Assembly (NCBI RefSeq): GCF_000971135.1
Contig: NZ_BBLW01000002.1
Location: 248,001-312,000, forward strand
Reading direction: 5' to 3'
DNA length: 64,000 bases
Origin: Demequina phytophila
GTDB taxonomy: Bacteria > Actinomycetota > Actinomycetes > Actinomycetales > Demequinaceae
A model generated the notes under the pieces. It was not told the origin of the DNA, searched no databases, and was given only the letters and a program-made list of their open reading frames with translations. This document shows, one piece after another, positions 1-8,848 of this stretch (positions within the stretch are counted from its first letter, which is position 1; every line of letters starts with the position of its first letter). Position numbers and translations under genes: made by a program.

Positions 1-1
1 C

Positions 2-2035
2 ATCGTTGCCGACGCCGAGTCCGCCGAGACCTGGGTCGAGTTCGAGGGCGTGAACTCGACCGCCCTCGTCTCCATGGGTGGGCAACTGCTCCGCCAGCAC
101 GACGGCGGGTACTCGACCTTCCGGGTGTGCCTCACCGACGCTCTCGTGGACGGCGAGGGGACGCTGGTCGTGGTGGTCGACAACGCCGCCAACGAGACCG
201 TCTATCCGCAGCAGGCGGACTTCACGTTCTATGGCGGGATCTACCGCGACGTGCGCCTCATCGGCGTCCCCGCGACTCACTTCGACCTCGCCGACGGCGG
301 GCCCGGTCTCACCGTCACTCCTGCGCTCGCGGGCGAGCGCGCCGACGTCGCGCTGACCGCCGGCGTGGTTGGCGCGACCGAGGGCGCCGTGGTCAGGTTC
401 GCCATCGACGGCGAGTCGGACGTCACGGTGCCGGTGGTCGACGGCGTGGCGCTGGCCGCGCTCACGATCGACCAGGTGCGGCGCTGGCACGGCGTGCGCG
501 ACCCGCACCGGTACACCGCTCGGGCCGAGGTGCTCGTCGGCGACCAGTTGGTCGACGCGGTCGAGCTGCGGTTCGGCTGCCGCGAGTTCAGCATCGACGC
601 TCAGCGCGGCTTCCTTCTCAACGGCGAGGAGTACCCCCTGCGAGGCGTGTCCCGCCACCAGGACTTCGAAGGCGTCGGCAACGCCATCACCGAGGGCATG
701 AAGCAGACCGACCTCGCGCTCATCAAGGAGATCGGCGCCACCACGGTGCGCCTCGCGCACTACCAGCACGATCAGCGCTTCTACGACCTCTGCGACGAGG
801 CGGGCCTGGTGGTGTGGGCCGAGATCCCGCAGATCACAGTCTTCCTGCCGGGCGCGGTCGCTAACGCCCGCGACCAGCTCACCGAGCTCATCGTCCAGAA
901 CCGCCACCACGCGAGCATCGTCTGCTGGGGGCTGTCGAACGAGATCACCCTGGCCGGCGCCGGCGAGGACGTCCAGGAGGCACACCGGGACCTCAACGAC
1001 CTTGCGCACGAGCTCGATGCCACCCGACCCACCGTCATGGCCAACCTGTTCCTGCTCGAGACCGACCACCCTCTGGTCACGCTGCCCGACGTCATGTCGT
1101 ACAACCTCTACTTCGGCTGGTACGTGGGTGAGGCCCCGGACAACGACACCTGGCTCGACGACTTCCACGCGGCCCACCCCACGACCCCGATCGGCCTGTC
1201 CGAGTATGGTGCCGACGCGAACCCTCGCTACCAGTCCGCCACTCCCGCCAAGGGCGACTACACGGAGACCTACCAGGCGCTCTACCACGAGCACATGGTC
1301 GAGATGATCGAGCAGCGACCGTGGCTCTGGGCGACCCACGTGTGGAACCTCGCCGACTTCGGCTCCGCCGGACGCGACGAGGGCGGCGTGACCGGGCGCA
1401 ACCAGAAGGGCCTGGTCTCCTTCGACCGGTCGCTGAAGAAGGACGCCTTCTACGTCTACAAGGCGGCCTGGTCCACGGAGCCATTCGTCCACGTCGCCGG
1501 ACGCCGCCGCCCCGATCGCGCCGAGCCCATGACCGAGGTGGTCGTGTACTCGAACCAGCCTGCCGTGACCCTGGTCGTGGACGGCGTCGAGCACGCCACC
1601 GTGACGGGCGAGCGCGTATTCCGCTTCCAGGTGCCGCTCACCGCGGAGCACCAGATCACCGCCCGCACGGGCGAGCTGGAGGACAGCATCACGATCCGGA
1701 AGGTCGAACACGCCCCCGACGCCGAGGTGATGCCGACCACCACCATCTCCAACTGGTTCGACAAGGCCGAGCTCCCGACCCCCGAGGGCTTCTTCTCCAT
1801 CCATGACACGCTCGCGGACATCAAGAAGTCCGAGGCCGGGGCGCAGCTTCTCGCGTCTGTCATGGAGGCGGTGGCCACCAGCCGCGGCGAGGTGGGGCGC
1901 GGGGTCGAGATCCCGCCGGCCATGCAGGCGATCGTCGACCGCATGAGCGTCGAGAAGCTCCTCCAGCAGGCGGGAGGGGTGCCGATCGAGCAGGTCGCGG
2001 CCCTCAACGCGCAGCTCAACCTCGTCGCCAAGTAG
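2..2035 (+). CDS. Glycoside hydrolase family 2 (beta-galactosidase-like), 5' end outside window
   Basis: A retaining exo-glycosidase of family GH2. The reading frame is open from base 2, so the start lies outside the window and part of the N-terminal sugar-binding domain is missing. What remains is the end of the jelly-roll domain, an Ig-like domain, and a TIM barrel. The general acid/base is Glu in the motif LSNE (codon 941-943) and the likely nucleophile is Glu in LSEYG (codon 1202-1204). After the barrel comes a further beta domain and then about 100 residues of unrecognised helical sequence rich in Glu/Ala. No signal peptide can be judged. Substrate could be a beta-galactoside, beta-glucuronide or beta-mannoside; motifs alone do not decide. 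It lies beside a rhamnosidase and a sugar transporter on the other strand, pointing to plant or algal polysaccharide use. Confidence 0.9.
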   Translation: MVADAESAETWVEFEGVNSTALVSMGGQLLRQHDGGYSTFRVCLTDALVDGEGTLVVVVDNAANETVYPQQADFTFYGGIYRDVRLIGVPATHFDLADGGPGLTVTPALAGERADVALTAGVVGATEGAVVRFAIDGESDVTVPVVDGVALAALTIDQVRRWHGVRDPHRYTARAEVLVGDQLVDAVELRFGCREFSIDAQRGFLLNGEEYPLRGVSRHQDFEGVGNAITEGMKQTDLALIKEIGATTVRLAHYQHDQRFYDLCDEAGLVVWAEIPQITVFLPGAVANARDQLTELIVQNRHHASIVCWGLSNEITLAGAGEDVQEAHRDLNDLAHELDATRPTVMANLFLLETDHPLVTLPDVMSYNLYFGWYVGEAPDNDTWLDDFHAAHPTTPIGLSEYGADANPRYQSATPAKGDYTETYQALYHEHMVEMIEQRPWLWATHVWNLADFGSAGRDEGGVTGRNQKGLVSFDRSLKKDAFYVYKAAWSTEPFVHVAGRRRPDRAEPMTEVVVYSNQPAVTLVVDGVEHATVTGERVFRFQVPLTAEHQITARTGELEDSITIRKVEHAPDAEVMPTTTISNWFDKAELPTPEGFFSIHDTLADIKKSEAGAQLLASVMEAVATSRGEVGRGVEIPPAMQAIVDRMSVEKLLQQAGGVPIEQVAALNAQLNLVAK

Positions 2036-2040
2036 CACGA

Positions 2041-2073
2041 GGATCGGCGCCCCGCGGTGCGGGGCGCCGATCC
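2041..2073 (+). terminator. Perfect GC-rich hairpin after the GH2 gene
   Basis: A perfect 15-bp inverted repeat (arms GGATCGGCGCCCCGC and its complement) with a 3-nt loop, starting 6 bp after the GH2 stop codon. There is no long U-tract, as is common for actinobacterial terminators. It also lies downstream of the convergent SDR gene, so it may act on both. Confidence 0.75.
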
Positions 2074-2138
2074 GTTCGTGCGAGCTGCCACCGCGAAGCT
2101 GTCACGGAGGTGTAGGCGTGCGGCGAGAAGCCGCGGGC

Positions 2139-2957
2139 TCAGCGTGCCCGCATCGCCAGTTCGATGAGCCGTAGCACGGGCCGGCGCGGAAGCTTCGGGA
2201 GCAGCGCCGCCATGGCGGCGTCCGCGCGACCATGCGTGGCGACGAGCGGCGCGCGTTCCCGGTCGACCGCCGCGAGGAAGCTGGCGGCGACATCCGCGGC
2301 GCGGGCGTGCATCGATGCGGGGCCGGGGATGCGGCCGCCGGCCTCGGCGAACTCGGTGGCGGTGGTGCCCGGCAGTGCGGTCACCACACGGACGCCGGTG
2401 CCTTCCAGCTCGACGGCGAGCGCCTGGCTGAAGCTCGCCACGTACGCCTTGCTCGCGGAGTAGACCGCCATGTGCGGCGCGGGGATCGCTGCCGCGACGC
2501 TCGCGATGTTGAGGATGGCACCCGCACCCGCGGCAGCCATGTCTGCCGCGAAGAGTCGTGACAGGCCGGTCAGCGCCGCGATGTTCACCTGCAGCAGGTC
2601 GTCGATGCGCGCCGGATCGGTATCGATCACGTCGCCGGAGGTGCCCAGCCCCGCGTTGTTGACAAGGACGTCCACCGCGATTCCGGCGCCGGTCATCGCC
2701 GTGTGGACAGCGATGGCTGCGCCCCGTCGGCTCAGGTCCTCGGCCAGCACGAACGCGTCGACACCGTGATCGGCGCGCAACCGCGCGGCCAGCTCCTCGA
2801 GGCGGTCCGCGCGGCGTGCGACGAGGGCCACATGGAGTCCTCGGGACGCAAGCTGTGCGGCGAGCTCTGCGCCCAGGCCGGAGCTTGCGCCGGTGATCAG
2901 CGCCCATCGACCCGGAGCGAGGATCGGGCTTGCGGCGGGGTGCGCGGTGGTGGACAT
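2139..2957 (-). CDS. Short-chain dehydrogenase/reductase (SDR)
   Basis: A 272-residue classical SDR with a Rossmann fold. The cofactor motif TGASSGLG is near residue 23, the NNAG motif near 100, and the catalytic YSASK near 165 with an upstream Ser. These define an NAD(P)-dependent alcohol/ketone oxidoreductase; the substrate is unknown. The C-terminal stretch after the catalytic core is typical of the SDR group often annotated as DltE/YqjQ-like. It starts 33 bp after the stop of the rhamnosidase gene on the same strand, so it is probably the last gene of that transcript. Its role there could be oxidation of a released sugar or aglycone, but that is inferred from position only. Confidence 0.85.
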   Translation of the reverse strand: MSTTAHPAASPILAPGRWALITGASSGLGAELAAQLASRGLHVALVARRADRLEELAARLRADHGVDAFVLAEDLSRRGAAIAVHTAMTGAGIAVDVLVNNAGLGTSGDVIDTDPARIDDLLQVNIAALTGLSRLFAADMAAAGAGAILNIASVAAAIPAPHMAVYSASKAYVASFSQALAVELEGTGVRVVTALPGTTATEFAEAGGRIPGPASMHARAADVAASFLAAVDRERAPLVATHGRADAAMAALLPKLPRRPVLRLIELAMRAR

Positions 2958-2990
2958 GGATGCTCCTTCGTCGCGTCGGGACGTGCGCGG

Positions 2991-5648
2991 TCAGACGGCG
3001 GGTGCGGGTGCGGCGACGGCTCCCCTCACGACCGTGGTGCCGGGGTCCAGGGGGGTGACGCCGCCATCGGGCATGACCACGGTGCCGTGACCCGCCGCAG
3101 GGGCGTCGACGGTCACCTCGAGCGCGCCGTCGACGATGCGCCATTCGACCGAGATGCGACCGCGCGGGGTGTCGTGATGACCGCGCGCCCACTCGAGTCC
3201 GTCGAGCGGCACGGGCGCGACCACGTAGCGTTCCCAGCCCGCCGAACCCGGCTCCTGTCGCAGCCCGAGCACGTGCGTGTGGAAGAAGCGCACGACCGCG
3301 CCCTTGCTGTAGTGGTTGAGCGACTCGTGGGGCACGCCGTCGCGGTCGATGCCGTCCCAGTCCTCCCAGATCGTGGTGGCGCCGCGGTCGACCATGTTGA
3401 GCCATGACGGCTCGGTGCGCTGGTAGAGCAGCGTGCGGGCAACGTCCGCGTGCCCGGCGTCGGCGAGGACGGGCAGCAGGCGCCCCGTCGCGAGAAAGCC
3501 CGTGGTGAGGTGATCGTCGGCGGCGTGGATCAGCTCGACGAGACGGTCGGCGGCCGCGTCCATGTGCTCGTCGGGGATCAGCCCGAAAGAGAGGGCGCGG
3601 ACGTAGCCGGCTTGCGTGTCCCCGACGGTGCGCCCATCCGCGGCGAGGAACTCGGTGCGCCAGGCCGTGAGGACCTTGCCGGCAAGGTCCTCGTAGCGCC
3701 GCGCATCGTCGCCATGCCCCAGCACCGCGGCGATCCGCGCGAGCGTCGAAGTCGACAGGTAGAGGTAGGCGGTGCCCACCTCCCCCTTGTCTGCCATGAA
3801 CCACTGCATCGGGTTGTCCTGGATCGGGTTCGCACGGCTGCCGTCGTCGTTGCGGGGCATGGGCTCGGTCCACTCGCCCCAGTGGAACGAGCCGTCCCAC
3901 AGGTACTGCTCGTGAGGCGCGGCCTCGGGGGAGCGCTGCATGCGCGAATGGTGGCGTGCGGTGCTGGCGTTGCCGAGCGCCCACTCCACCCAGCCGACCA
4001 TCGCGTCCCAGTTCTCTGCCAGCACGGTCGCGTCGCCGTAGGCCTCGTACATCTCCCAAGGCACCAGCACGACGGCGTCGCCCCAACCCGCGGAGCCGGT
4101 CATCATCGCGAACTGGTCGTCGAGCTTGGCCTTGATGCGACGCCCGTCGGGGGAGAAGTTCGCGATCCGCCCGTCCGGAAGCTGGTCGTCGCGCACGGCG
4201 CGCAGCCATTTGCGCGTGAAGCCTGCGACGTCGTAGAGGCGCGTTGCGGTGGGAGCGAACACCTGGTAGTCGCCGGTCCACGCGAGACGCTCGCGCGTCG
4301 GGCAGTCGGTCGGCACGTCCACGGCGTTGCCGCGGAAACTCCAGTCGGCGATCTCGTGGAGGCGGTTGAGGTCCGCGTCGCTGCATTCGAACGCGCCGGT
4401 GCGCGAGAGGTCGGTCTGGACCACGCGCATCGTCACCGTCGACGGGTCGAGCGGTCCACCGGTGCGGTGGACGCGCGCGTACTGGAAGCCGTGCACGGTG
4501 TGCCGAGGCTCGAAACGGCCACCCGAGCCGTCGGACACCGCCGTGTCCCGCTGCATGAAGCTTCGCGTCGGTTCGCCGGGGCGGTGCGAGTCGAGGTGCG
4601 ACATCAGCAGGTCGCCGCCCGGTGCCGCGAACTCGCCGTAGTCGATCCGGGTGACCGCGCCCGCGGGGCCGAGGTCGGCGAGCGCCACCCAACCCGAGGC
4701 GTTCTGCCCGAAGTCGAGGACCCAGGTCTCGTCGTCGATCCGCGTGGCGTGCTCGGCCGCGCGCGTCTCCACCACTCGCACCGGCGGCGCGGGCGACCAG
4801 GCGATCGGCGGCGCCGCGACGGCACCGACGCGCACGGGCGCGGCGACCTCGGCGGTGCGCGTCAGGTCCGTGCGCTGGCCGTCCATGAGATCGGCGGCGA
4901 TGATCGGGGACGATGCGCAGGTCCAGTCCGCGCCGGTCGCCACCACCTGCGTGGAGCCGTCTGCGAGCTCGAGGTGGAGCTCTGCGCGCACGCCGGGGGT
5001 ATCGCCCCACTCCGCGGGGATCCGGAAGGCGCCGACCTGGCCGAGATACCAGCCGGCCGACAGCGTGATCGTGATGGTGTTGCCGCCCTGGACCACGGCA
5101 TCGGTGACGTCATAGGCCTGGGCGTAGAGCGTGAGGTCGTAGGACGAGGTTCCCGGCGCGAGCTCCGTGGTGCCCACGCGTGCGCCGTTGATCGACGCCT
5201 CGTACACGCCGAGCGCGGTCGCGTAGAGGCGTGCTCGGGTCACGGGCGTCGCGACGTCCAACGTCGCGCGGAAGACGTGGGCCGGCAGAGCCCCGCGAGG
5301 CGAGTCCGCGGTCAACGGCGAGGCGATCCAGTCGGCGCTCCAGTCGTGGTCGAGCAGGCCTGACTCGAAGGTGTGCCACTCGCTCCAGTCCTCGGTTCCG
5401 GCGGGGCGCACGCGCCACTCGACCGCACGTCGGCTCGCGAGCGGCGGCCACGGCCACGCGACGGCGAGGACTTCGCCGGCGACGTCCTGAGGGGCGAGCG
5501 CGATGCCGTCGATGCGCGCCTCGAGCACGTAGCCCTCGGTCGCGGGCTCGAGCGACGCGGGGCGCCACGACAGGCGTGGTGCGGCGGAGGTCACCGGGAA
5601 CGCGTCGCCTCCCGCGTCGACCTGCAGGTGCGTCGGTGCGAGGGTCAT
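2991..5648 (-). CDS. Alpha-L-rhamnosidase, GH78
   Basis: An 885-residue GH78 enzyme that cleaves terminal alpha-L-rhamnose. The N-terminal third consists of beta-sandwich domains (Bac_rhamnosid_N-like; residues about 1-320). The (alpha/alpha)6 barrel follows and carries the family hallmark DCPTRERLAWTGD around residue 445, with further conserved acidic residues downstream; a C-terminal beta domain closes the chain. No signal peptide is seen, so the enzyme is probably cytoplasmic and acts on oligosaccharides after import. The MFS gene upstream is a candidate importer. The start ATG at 5648 gives the expected N-terminus (MTLAPTHLQVD). Its promoter carries a LacI-type operator over the -35 box, predicting induction by a rhamnose-containing sugar. 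Confidence 0.93.
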   Translation of the reverse strand: MTLAPTHLQVDAGGDAFPVTSAAPRLSWRPASLEPATEGYVLEARIDGIALAPQDVAGEVLAVAWPWPPLASRRAVEWRVRPAGTEDWSEWHTFESGLLDHDWSADWIASPLTADSPRGALPAHVFRATLDVATPVTRARLYATALGVYEASINGARVGTTELAPGTSSYDLTLYAQAYDVTDAVVQGGNTITITLSAGWYLGQVGAFRIPAEWGDTPGVRAELHLELADGSTQVVATGADWTCASSPIIAADLMDGQRTDLTRTAEVAAPVRVGAVAAPPIAWSPAPPVRVVETRAAEHATRIDDETWVLDFGQNASGWVALADLGPAGAVTRIDYGEFAAPGGDLLMSHLDSHRPGEPTRSFMQRDTAVSDGSGGRFEPRHTVHGFQYARVHRTGGPLDPSTVTMRVVQTDLSRTGAFECSDADLNRLHEIADWSFRGNAVDVPTDCPTRERLAWTGDYQVFAPTATRLYDVAGFTRKWLRAVRDDQLPDGRIANFSPDGRRIKAKLDDQFAMMTGSAGWGDAVVLVPWEMYEAYGDATVLAENWDAMVGWVEWALGNASTARHHSRMQRSPEAAPHEQYLWDGSFHWGEWTEPMPRNDDGSRANPIQDNPMQWFMADKGEVGTAYLYLSTSTLARIAAVLGHGDDARRYEDLAGKVLTAWRTEFLAADGRTVGDTQAGYVRALSFGLIPDEHMDAAADRLVELIHAADDHLTTGFLATGRLLPVLADAGHADVARTLLYQRTEPSWLNMVDRGATTIWEDWDGIDRDGVPHESLNHYSKGAVVRFFHTHVLGLRQEPGSAGWERYVVAPVPLDGLEWARGHHDTPRGRISVEWRIVDGALEVTVDAPAAGHGTVVMPDGGVTPLDPGTTVVRGAVAAPAPAV

Positions 5649-5680
5649 CGTGCTGCCTTTCGTCGTGGGGACGAGGATGC

Positions 5681-5720
5681 GGGGGCGGTGGGGGCGGTGG
5701 GGGCGCCGGGGGCGGTGGGG
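5681..5720 (+). repeat. Four 9-bp G-rich tandem repeats in the rhamnosidase leader
   Basis: The unit GGGGGCGGT is repeated three times with one GGGGGCGCC variant, ending in GGGG. It has several G-runs of four or more on the + strand, so a G-quadruplex is possible. It sits between the predicted rhamnosidase transcription start (about 5743) and its start codon (5648), so the mRNA would carry the C-rich complement. Confidence 0.85.
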
Positions 5721-5749
5721 TGCACGCGTCGCGTGCTGGGGATCACGCC

Positions 5750-5788
5750 AGCGTAGTCGCCGGCAGGAGCCATCGGCAATCGGTTGTC
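5750..5788 (-). promoter_or_regulatory. Rhamnosidase promoter with LacI-type operator
   Basis: Reading the minus strand, a -35 TTGCCG (5774-5779) and a -10 TACGCT (5750-5755) are 18 bp apart. The imperfect palindrome GACAACCGATTGCC (5775-5788) covers the -35 box. It has the central CG of LacI-family operators and shares its core with sites near 7268 and 7869. A repressor bound here would block RNA polymerase. No LacI-family gene lies in the window. Confidence 0.65.
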
Positions 5789-5861
5789 GCCGGGCGTGCT
5801 GTCGGATGTGACGACGCGGACCCGGCCGGGTAGGAGGGGCCCGCGTCGGGTGCGAGGAGGG

Positions 5862-7178
5862 TCAGCGGACGCTGCGGATCGGCAGGACCAGGAGGCCGCC
5901 GATCAGCGCCATGGCGCCGGCCGCGAAGTACACGGCCTGGTAGTTGTCTCCGCCTCCCGCGAGCAGGACGATTCCGGCCGCGGCGGCCGGTGCGATGGCC
6001 TTGGGGATCTCGTTCGCGAGCTGCATGATCGCGACCCAGCGGCCCGCCGCGGAGCGGTCCGGCAGCACGTCGAGCATGAGCGCCTGGTCGATCGCGCCGA
6101 ACACGCCGCTCGCGAAGCCGAAGGCGACCGAGCCGACGATGTACATGAGGTTCGACGTCATGAGCCCGATGACGAGCAGTGCGACCGCCATGATCACGCC
6201 GCTGGCGATGACGAGCGGCTTGCGGCGGCCGATCTTGTCCGAGATCACGCCGGACCCGATCGCGCCGAGCATCGCGAACATCATGCTCGCACCGCCCGCG
6301 GTAGCGGTCAGCGCGGCCACCGCTGCGGAGTCGAGACCGAGGCGCGACCCCAGGAAGTACACCGAGTAGATGGACATCATGTAGAGCGCCACGAACACGA
6401 GCAGCTTGCTGATCCACGCCCACGCGAAGTCGCGGTGCTGGCGCGGGTCGAACACCATGTGCGCGAACACGCCCTTGATGCTCACCTTGACGCGAGGCTC
6501 GTCGACGCTCGACGGGTCGTCCATTCGGGCCATGAAGATGAGCGAGCCCACGCACGCGAGCACGGCAGGCACGACGAACATGAGGACCGGTGCCGACACC
6601 AGGGCGCCCGCGAGCACGATGCCCGCGATCGATGCGACCTGGCCGACTGCGCCGTTGATGCCCGCAACCTTGCCGCGCTGCGACTCGGGCAACTTGTCGC
6701 CCATGTGGGTGAGGATCATCGAGCCGGTGGTCACGAGGCCGAGGTAGCCGATCAGCCACCCGAGGAGGACCACGGGGAAGCTCGAGCTGACGCCGATCAT
6801 CGTGTAGCCGATGAGTCCGGCGACGAGCCCGCCGAGCATCCACGGACGGCGACGGCCCATGCGCGAGCGGGTGGTGTCGCTGAGGATGCCGATGACGGGA
6901 TTGACGAAGACGAGCGCAACGGCCGCGGTGGTCATCACGATCGCAAGCAGCGAGTTCTTCGCTGCGGGGTTGATCTCCTCGACCTTGATCGCGAGCGAGA
7001 ACGTGCCCGGCGCGATGGTCGCGATCGGGATCGCGAACTGCGCGACGAACATCAGCGCCATATAGGACTTCGACCACCGTGCCTCGGCAGGCTCGACGGT
7101 GTCGGCTGCTGCGGGGGTGGTAGCAGATGCCTGTGCCGCCAGCGGGTCGGTGGCGGACTGGGACTCGATCTGAGTCAT
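5862..7178 (-). CDS. MFS sugar transporter
   Basis: A 438-residue major facilitator protein with about 12 hydrophobic segments. The loop after helix 2 has the MFS signature GILSDTTRSRMGRRRP, which resembles the GPH/oligosaccharide symporter style. The open frame extends further upstream, but the start ATG at 7178 (MTQIESQSATD) is chosen because a GAGG ribosome site lies just before it and the upstream extension does not look like transporter sequence. It probably imports the rhamnoside or other oligosaccharide hydrolysed by the neighbouring rhamnosidase. It has its own operator-bearing promoter, separate from that of the rhamnosidase gene. Confidence 0.88.
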   Translation of the reverse strand: MTQIESQSATDPLAAQASATTPAAADTVEPAEARWSKSYMALMFVAQFAIPIATIAPGTFSLAIKVEEINPAAKNSLLAIVMTTAAVALVFVNPVIGILSDTTRSRMGRRRPWMLGGLVAGLIGYTMIGVSSSFPVVLLGWLIGYLGLVTTGSMILTHMGDKLPESQRGKVAGINGAVGQVASIAGIVLAGALVSAPVLMFVVPAVLACVGSLIFMARMDDPSSVDEPRVKVSIKGVFAHMVFDPRQHRDFAWAWISKLLVFVALYMMSIYSVYFLGSRLGLDSAAVAALTATAGGASMMFAMLGAIGSGVISDKIGRRKPLVIASGVIMAVALLVIGLMTSNLMYIVGSVAFGFASGVFGAIDQALMLDVLPDRSAAGRWVAIMQLANEIPKAIAPAAAAGIVLLAGGGDNYQAVYFAAGAMALIGGLLVLPIRSVR

Positions 7179-7260
7179 GGGAACCTCGTCGTTCAAGTGC
7201 GTCGTTGCGGTGGTCAGGGTACTGCCACTGAGAGGCATGGGACCACAAAGCGAGGGCACT

Positions 7261-7276
7261 TGTCAATCGGTTGCCA
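7261..7276 (-). promoter_or_regulatory. LacI-type operator over a perfect -35 box of the MFS gene
   Basis: The site TGGCAACCGATTGACA (minus strand) contains TTGACA (7261-7266), a consensus -35 element, inside the operator palindrome. The ATG of the transporter gene is 83 bp downstream. The core CAACCGATTG is the same as at the rhamnosidase promoter. The -10 box is not clear. Confidence 0.65.
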
Positions 7277-7348
7277 GACCCGGCCGACGGCGCGCTCGCT
7301 GGCGATCGCGCGCGGCAACGCCCCGCGGCCGCGCCGAGCCGACCGGCG

Positions 7349-7846
7349 TCAGGCGATGAGCATCGCGGTGGCGAGCACGGCGAGGGGCGCGATGGTCGAT
7401 GTCGTCCACCTGCCTGCGCGCCCGGCGATGCGCCATGCGCGCAACTGGGCCTGGGAGACGTGCCAGGTGCCGGGGGTGATCGGGGTGTCCGCCAGTGCGA
7501 GCGCGATGTAGGGGAATGCCTCGACGTCCTCGACGTATCGGGGGGTCGTCCCGTCCGGCAGGCTCGGGGCTGTGCAATCTGCGCGCCATGCCCGGAGGAG
7601 CGCCGAGCGACGGGCCTCGGCTGCACGTGCATGCCGAGAAAGCGCGGCCGTGGGCACGAGGTGACCGTTCTCGAACCTGACGACCCCCGATGCCAACGCT
7701 GCGCCAACAAGTTCACGCACGGCGTCGGGGTCTCGGGCAAGCTGCGGTTCGATGAAGTCCGTGACCAGCGATCGGGGCCGAACTCGATGCAGCGCGGCGT
7801 CGGCGATCCCTCCGAGGGGTCCGGTCCACACGAGCGGAGTCTGCAT
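7349..7846 (-). CDS. Hypothetical protein under the same LacI-type operator
   Basis: A 165-residue protein I do not recognise. The frame is open further upstream, but ATG 7846 is chosen because it follows a TAGGAT -10 box by 7 nt (a leaderless arrangement) and an operator lies just beyond. Residues 1-110 look soluble with a helical, possibly winged-helix-like segment (a run of Arg/Ala-rich helices); the last 15 residues are hydrophobic (APLAVLATAMLIA) and could be a membrane tail. The sequence is Arg/Ala rich and gives no motif for function. The shared operator ties it to the rhamnoside regulon. Confidence 0.6.
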   Translation of the reverse strand: MQTPLVWTGPLGGIADAALHRVRPRSLVTDFIEPQLARDPDAVRELVGAALASGVVRFENGHLVPTAALSRHARAAEARRSALLRAWRADCTAPSLPDGTTPRYVEDVEAFPYIALALADTPITPGTWHVSQAQLRAWRIAGRAGRWTTSTIAPLAVLATAMLIA

Positions 7847-7853
7847 GCGCGCG

Positions 7854-7875
7854 ATCCTACCGCGCAATCGGTTGC
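7854..7875 (-). promoter_or_regulatory. Leaderless promoter with LacI-type operator
   Basis: Minus strand: a GCAACCGATTGC palindrome (7864-7875) lies 4 bp upstream of a TAGGAT -10 box (7854-7859), and the ATG follows 7 nt later. Here the operator falls in the spacer between -35 and -10 rather than on the -35 as at the other two sites. Confidence 0.6.
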
Positions 7876-8097
7876 CACCGGCGCTAGCATTCTTCGAGAC
7901 GTGCGGGTGCCCGAGTTGAGTGGTGGCTCGATGCCGTGCGGTCGTTGGGCCCGGGGCCCGCTGTCTTCGCGAACCTCGAGCGTCTTCGGCGCGATTCGTA
8001 GCCACCGCTCGCGTTGCCGCGCCTCGGCGCCAGCCGTAGCCTCGTCGAAGGGGACGGCGCCGTCCCTGATCGGGATGACGATCCGGGGGGGGCTCGG

Positions 8098-8824
8098 ATG
8101 TCGGATTTCTTCACCATGGAACCGGGCGAGGTCGCGGCGCCCGTGCCTGGCGGCCCGGTGCTGTGCACCGGCACCGCGGCGATGCGGCGCATCCACCGCG
8201 TCTTCCTCTGGTCGTACGACGAGGCGCCTGGGCTCGCGCGCTCCGCGGCCGCCGGCGACACGGAACGGTCCGGCTACGTCGGTGAGGTGCTCGCCAACAT
8301 CGACAAGGTCCTTCACGTGCACCACGAGGGCGAGGACCTGCTCATGTACCCGCAGCTGCGCGAGCGCGCGCCGGCCTGCGCGCTGCATGTCGACGAGATG
8401 CTCGCGCAGCACGCCGAGGTGAAGGCGATGCTCGACGAGATCGCCCCGATCCGCGACCGCTGGACGGCGACCGCCGACCCCGCTGCGGGGGGAGGAGCTC
8501 GCCCAGCACTATGAGCGGCTGCCCGCAAGGCTCAAGGTCCACCTGCGGCGCGAGGTCACCGAGGTGATGCCGGCCGTCGACCGCGTGCTGACCCTCGAGG
8601 AGTTCGACGCGCTCGCGCAGCACGGCTTCGACGAGTTCGAGAAGAAGGTGGTGATCGCCTACCTGGGCATGATCCTCGCGACCAACCCGATCGAGGACCA
8701 GCGGGAGTTCTTCAAGGAGGTCCCCGCCGTCGCGCGGCTGGCCTATCGGTTGGTGGGCAAGCGCATGTACCGCAAGCAGTACGCGACCCTGTTCCCGGGG
8801 CGCCCGATACCCGAGACCATCTGA
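8098..8824 (+). pseudogene. Hemerythrin HHE-domain protein, frameshifted at a G6 run
   Basis: Two adjacent frames together encode one hemerythrin-type di-iron protein of about 242 residues. Frame one (ATG 8098, stop at 8514) has the metal-ligand pattern HHEGED and further His/Glu positions. Frame two, from about 8493 to 8824, continues with HLRREVTEV and a C-terminal helical region. The break is at six G at 8487-8492: deleting one G restores a continuous reading (PAAGEELAQHYERL). Either the gene is inactivated, the run is prone to slippage, or the base is a sequencing error. Hemerythrin domains bind O2 or NO or sense redox state. The next gene (DHFR-like) follows 24 bp later. Confidence 0.8.
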
Positions 8825-8848
8825 ACGCGGCGCACAGGGGAGCACCTC

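Noticed and set aside
1456-5010. Very long open frame (1184 codons) antisense to GH2 and in another frame of the rhamnosidase
   Set aside because: Arg/Pro-rich, no domain; an artefact of GC-rich third positions opposite real genes.
5681-5720. CRISPR-like short repeats
   Set aside because: Tandem 9-bp units without spacers; no cas genes in the window.
6406-6747. Plus-strand frames within the MFS gene
   Set aside because: Antisense to a clear transporter gene and without family features.
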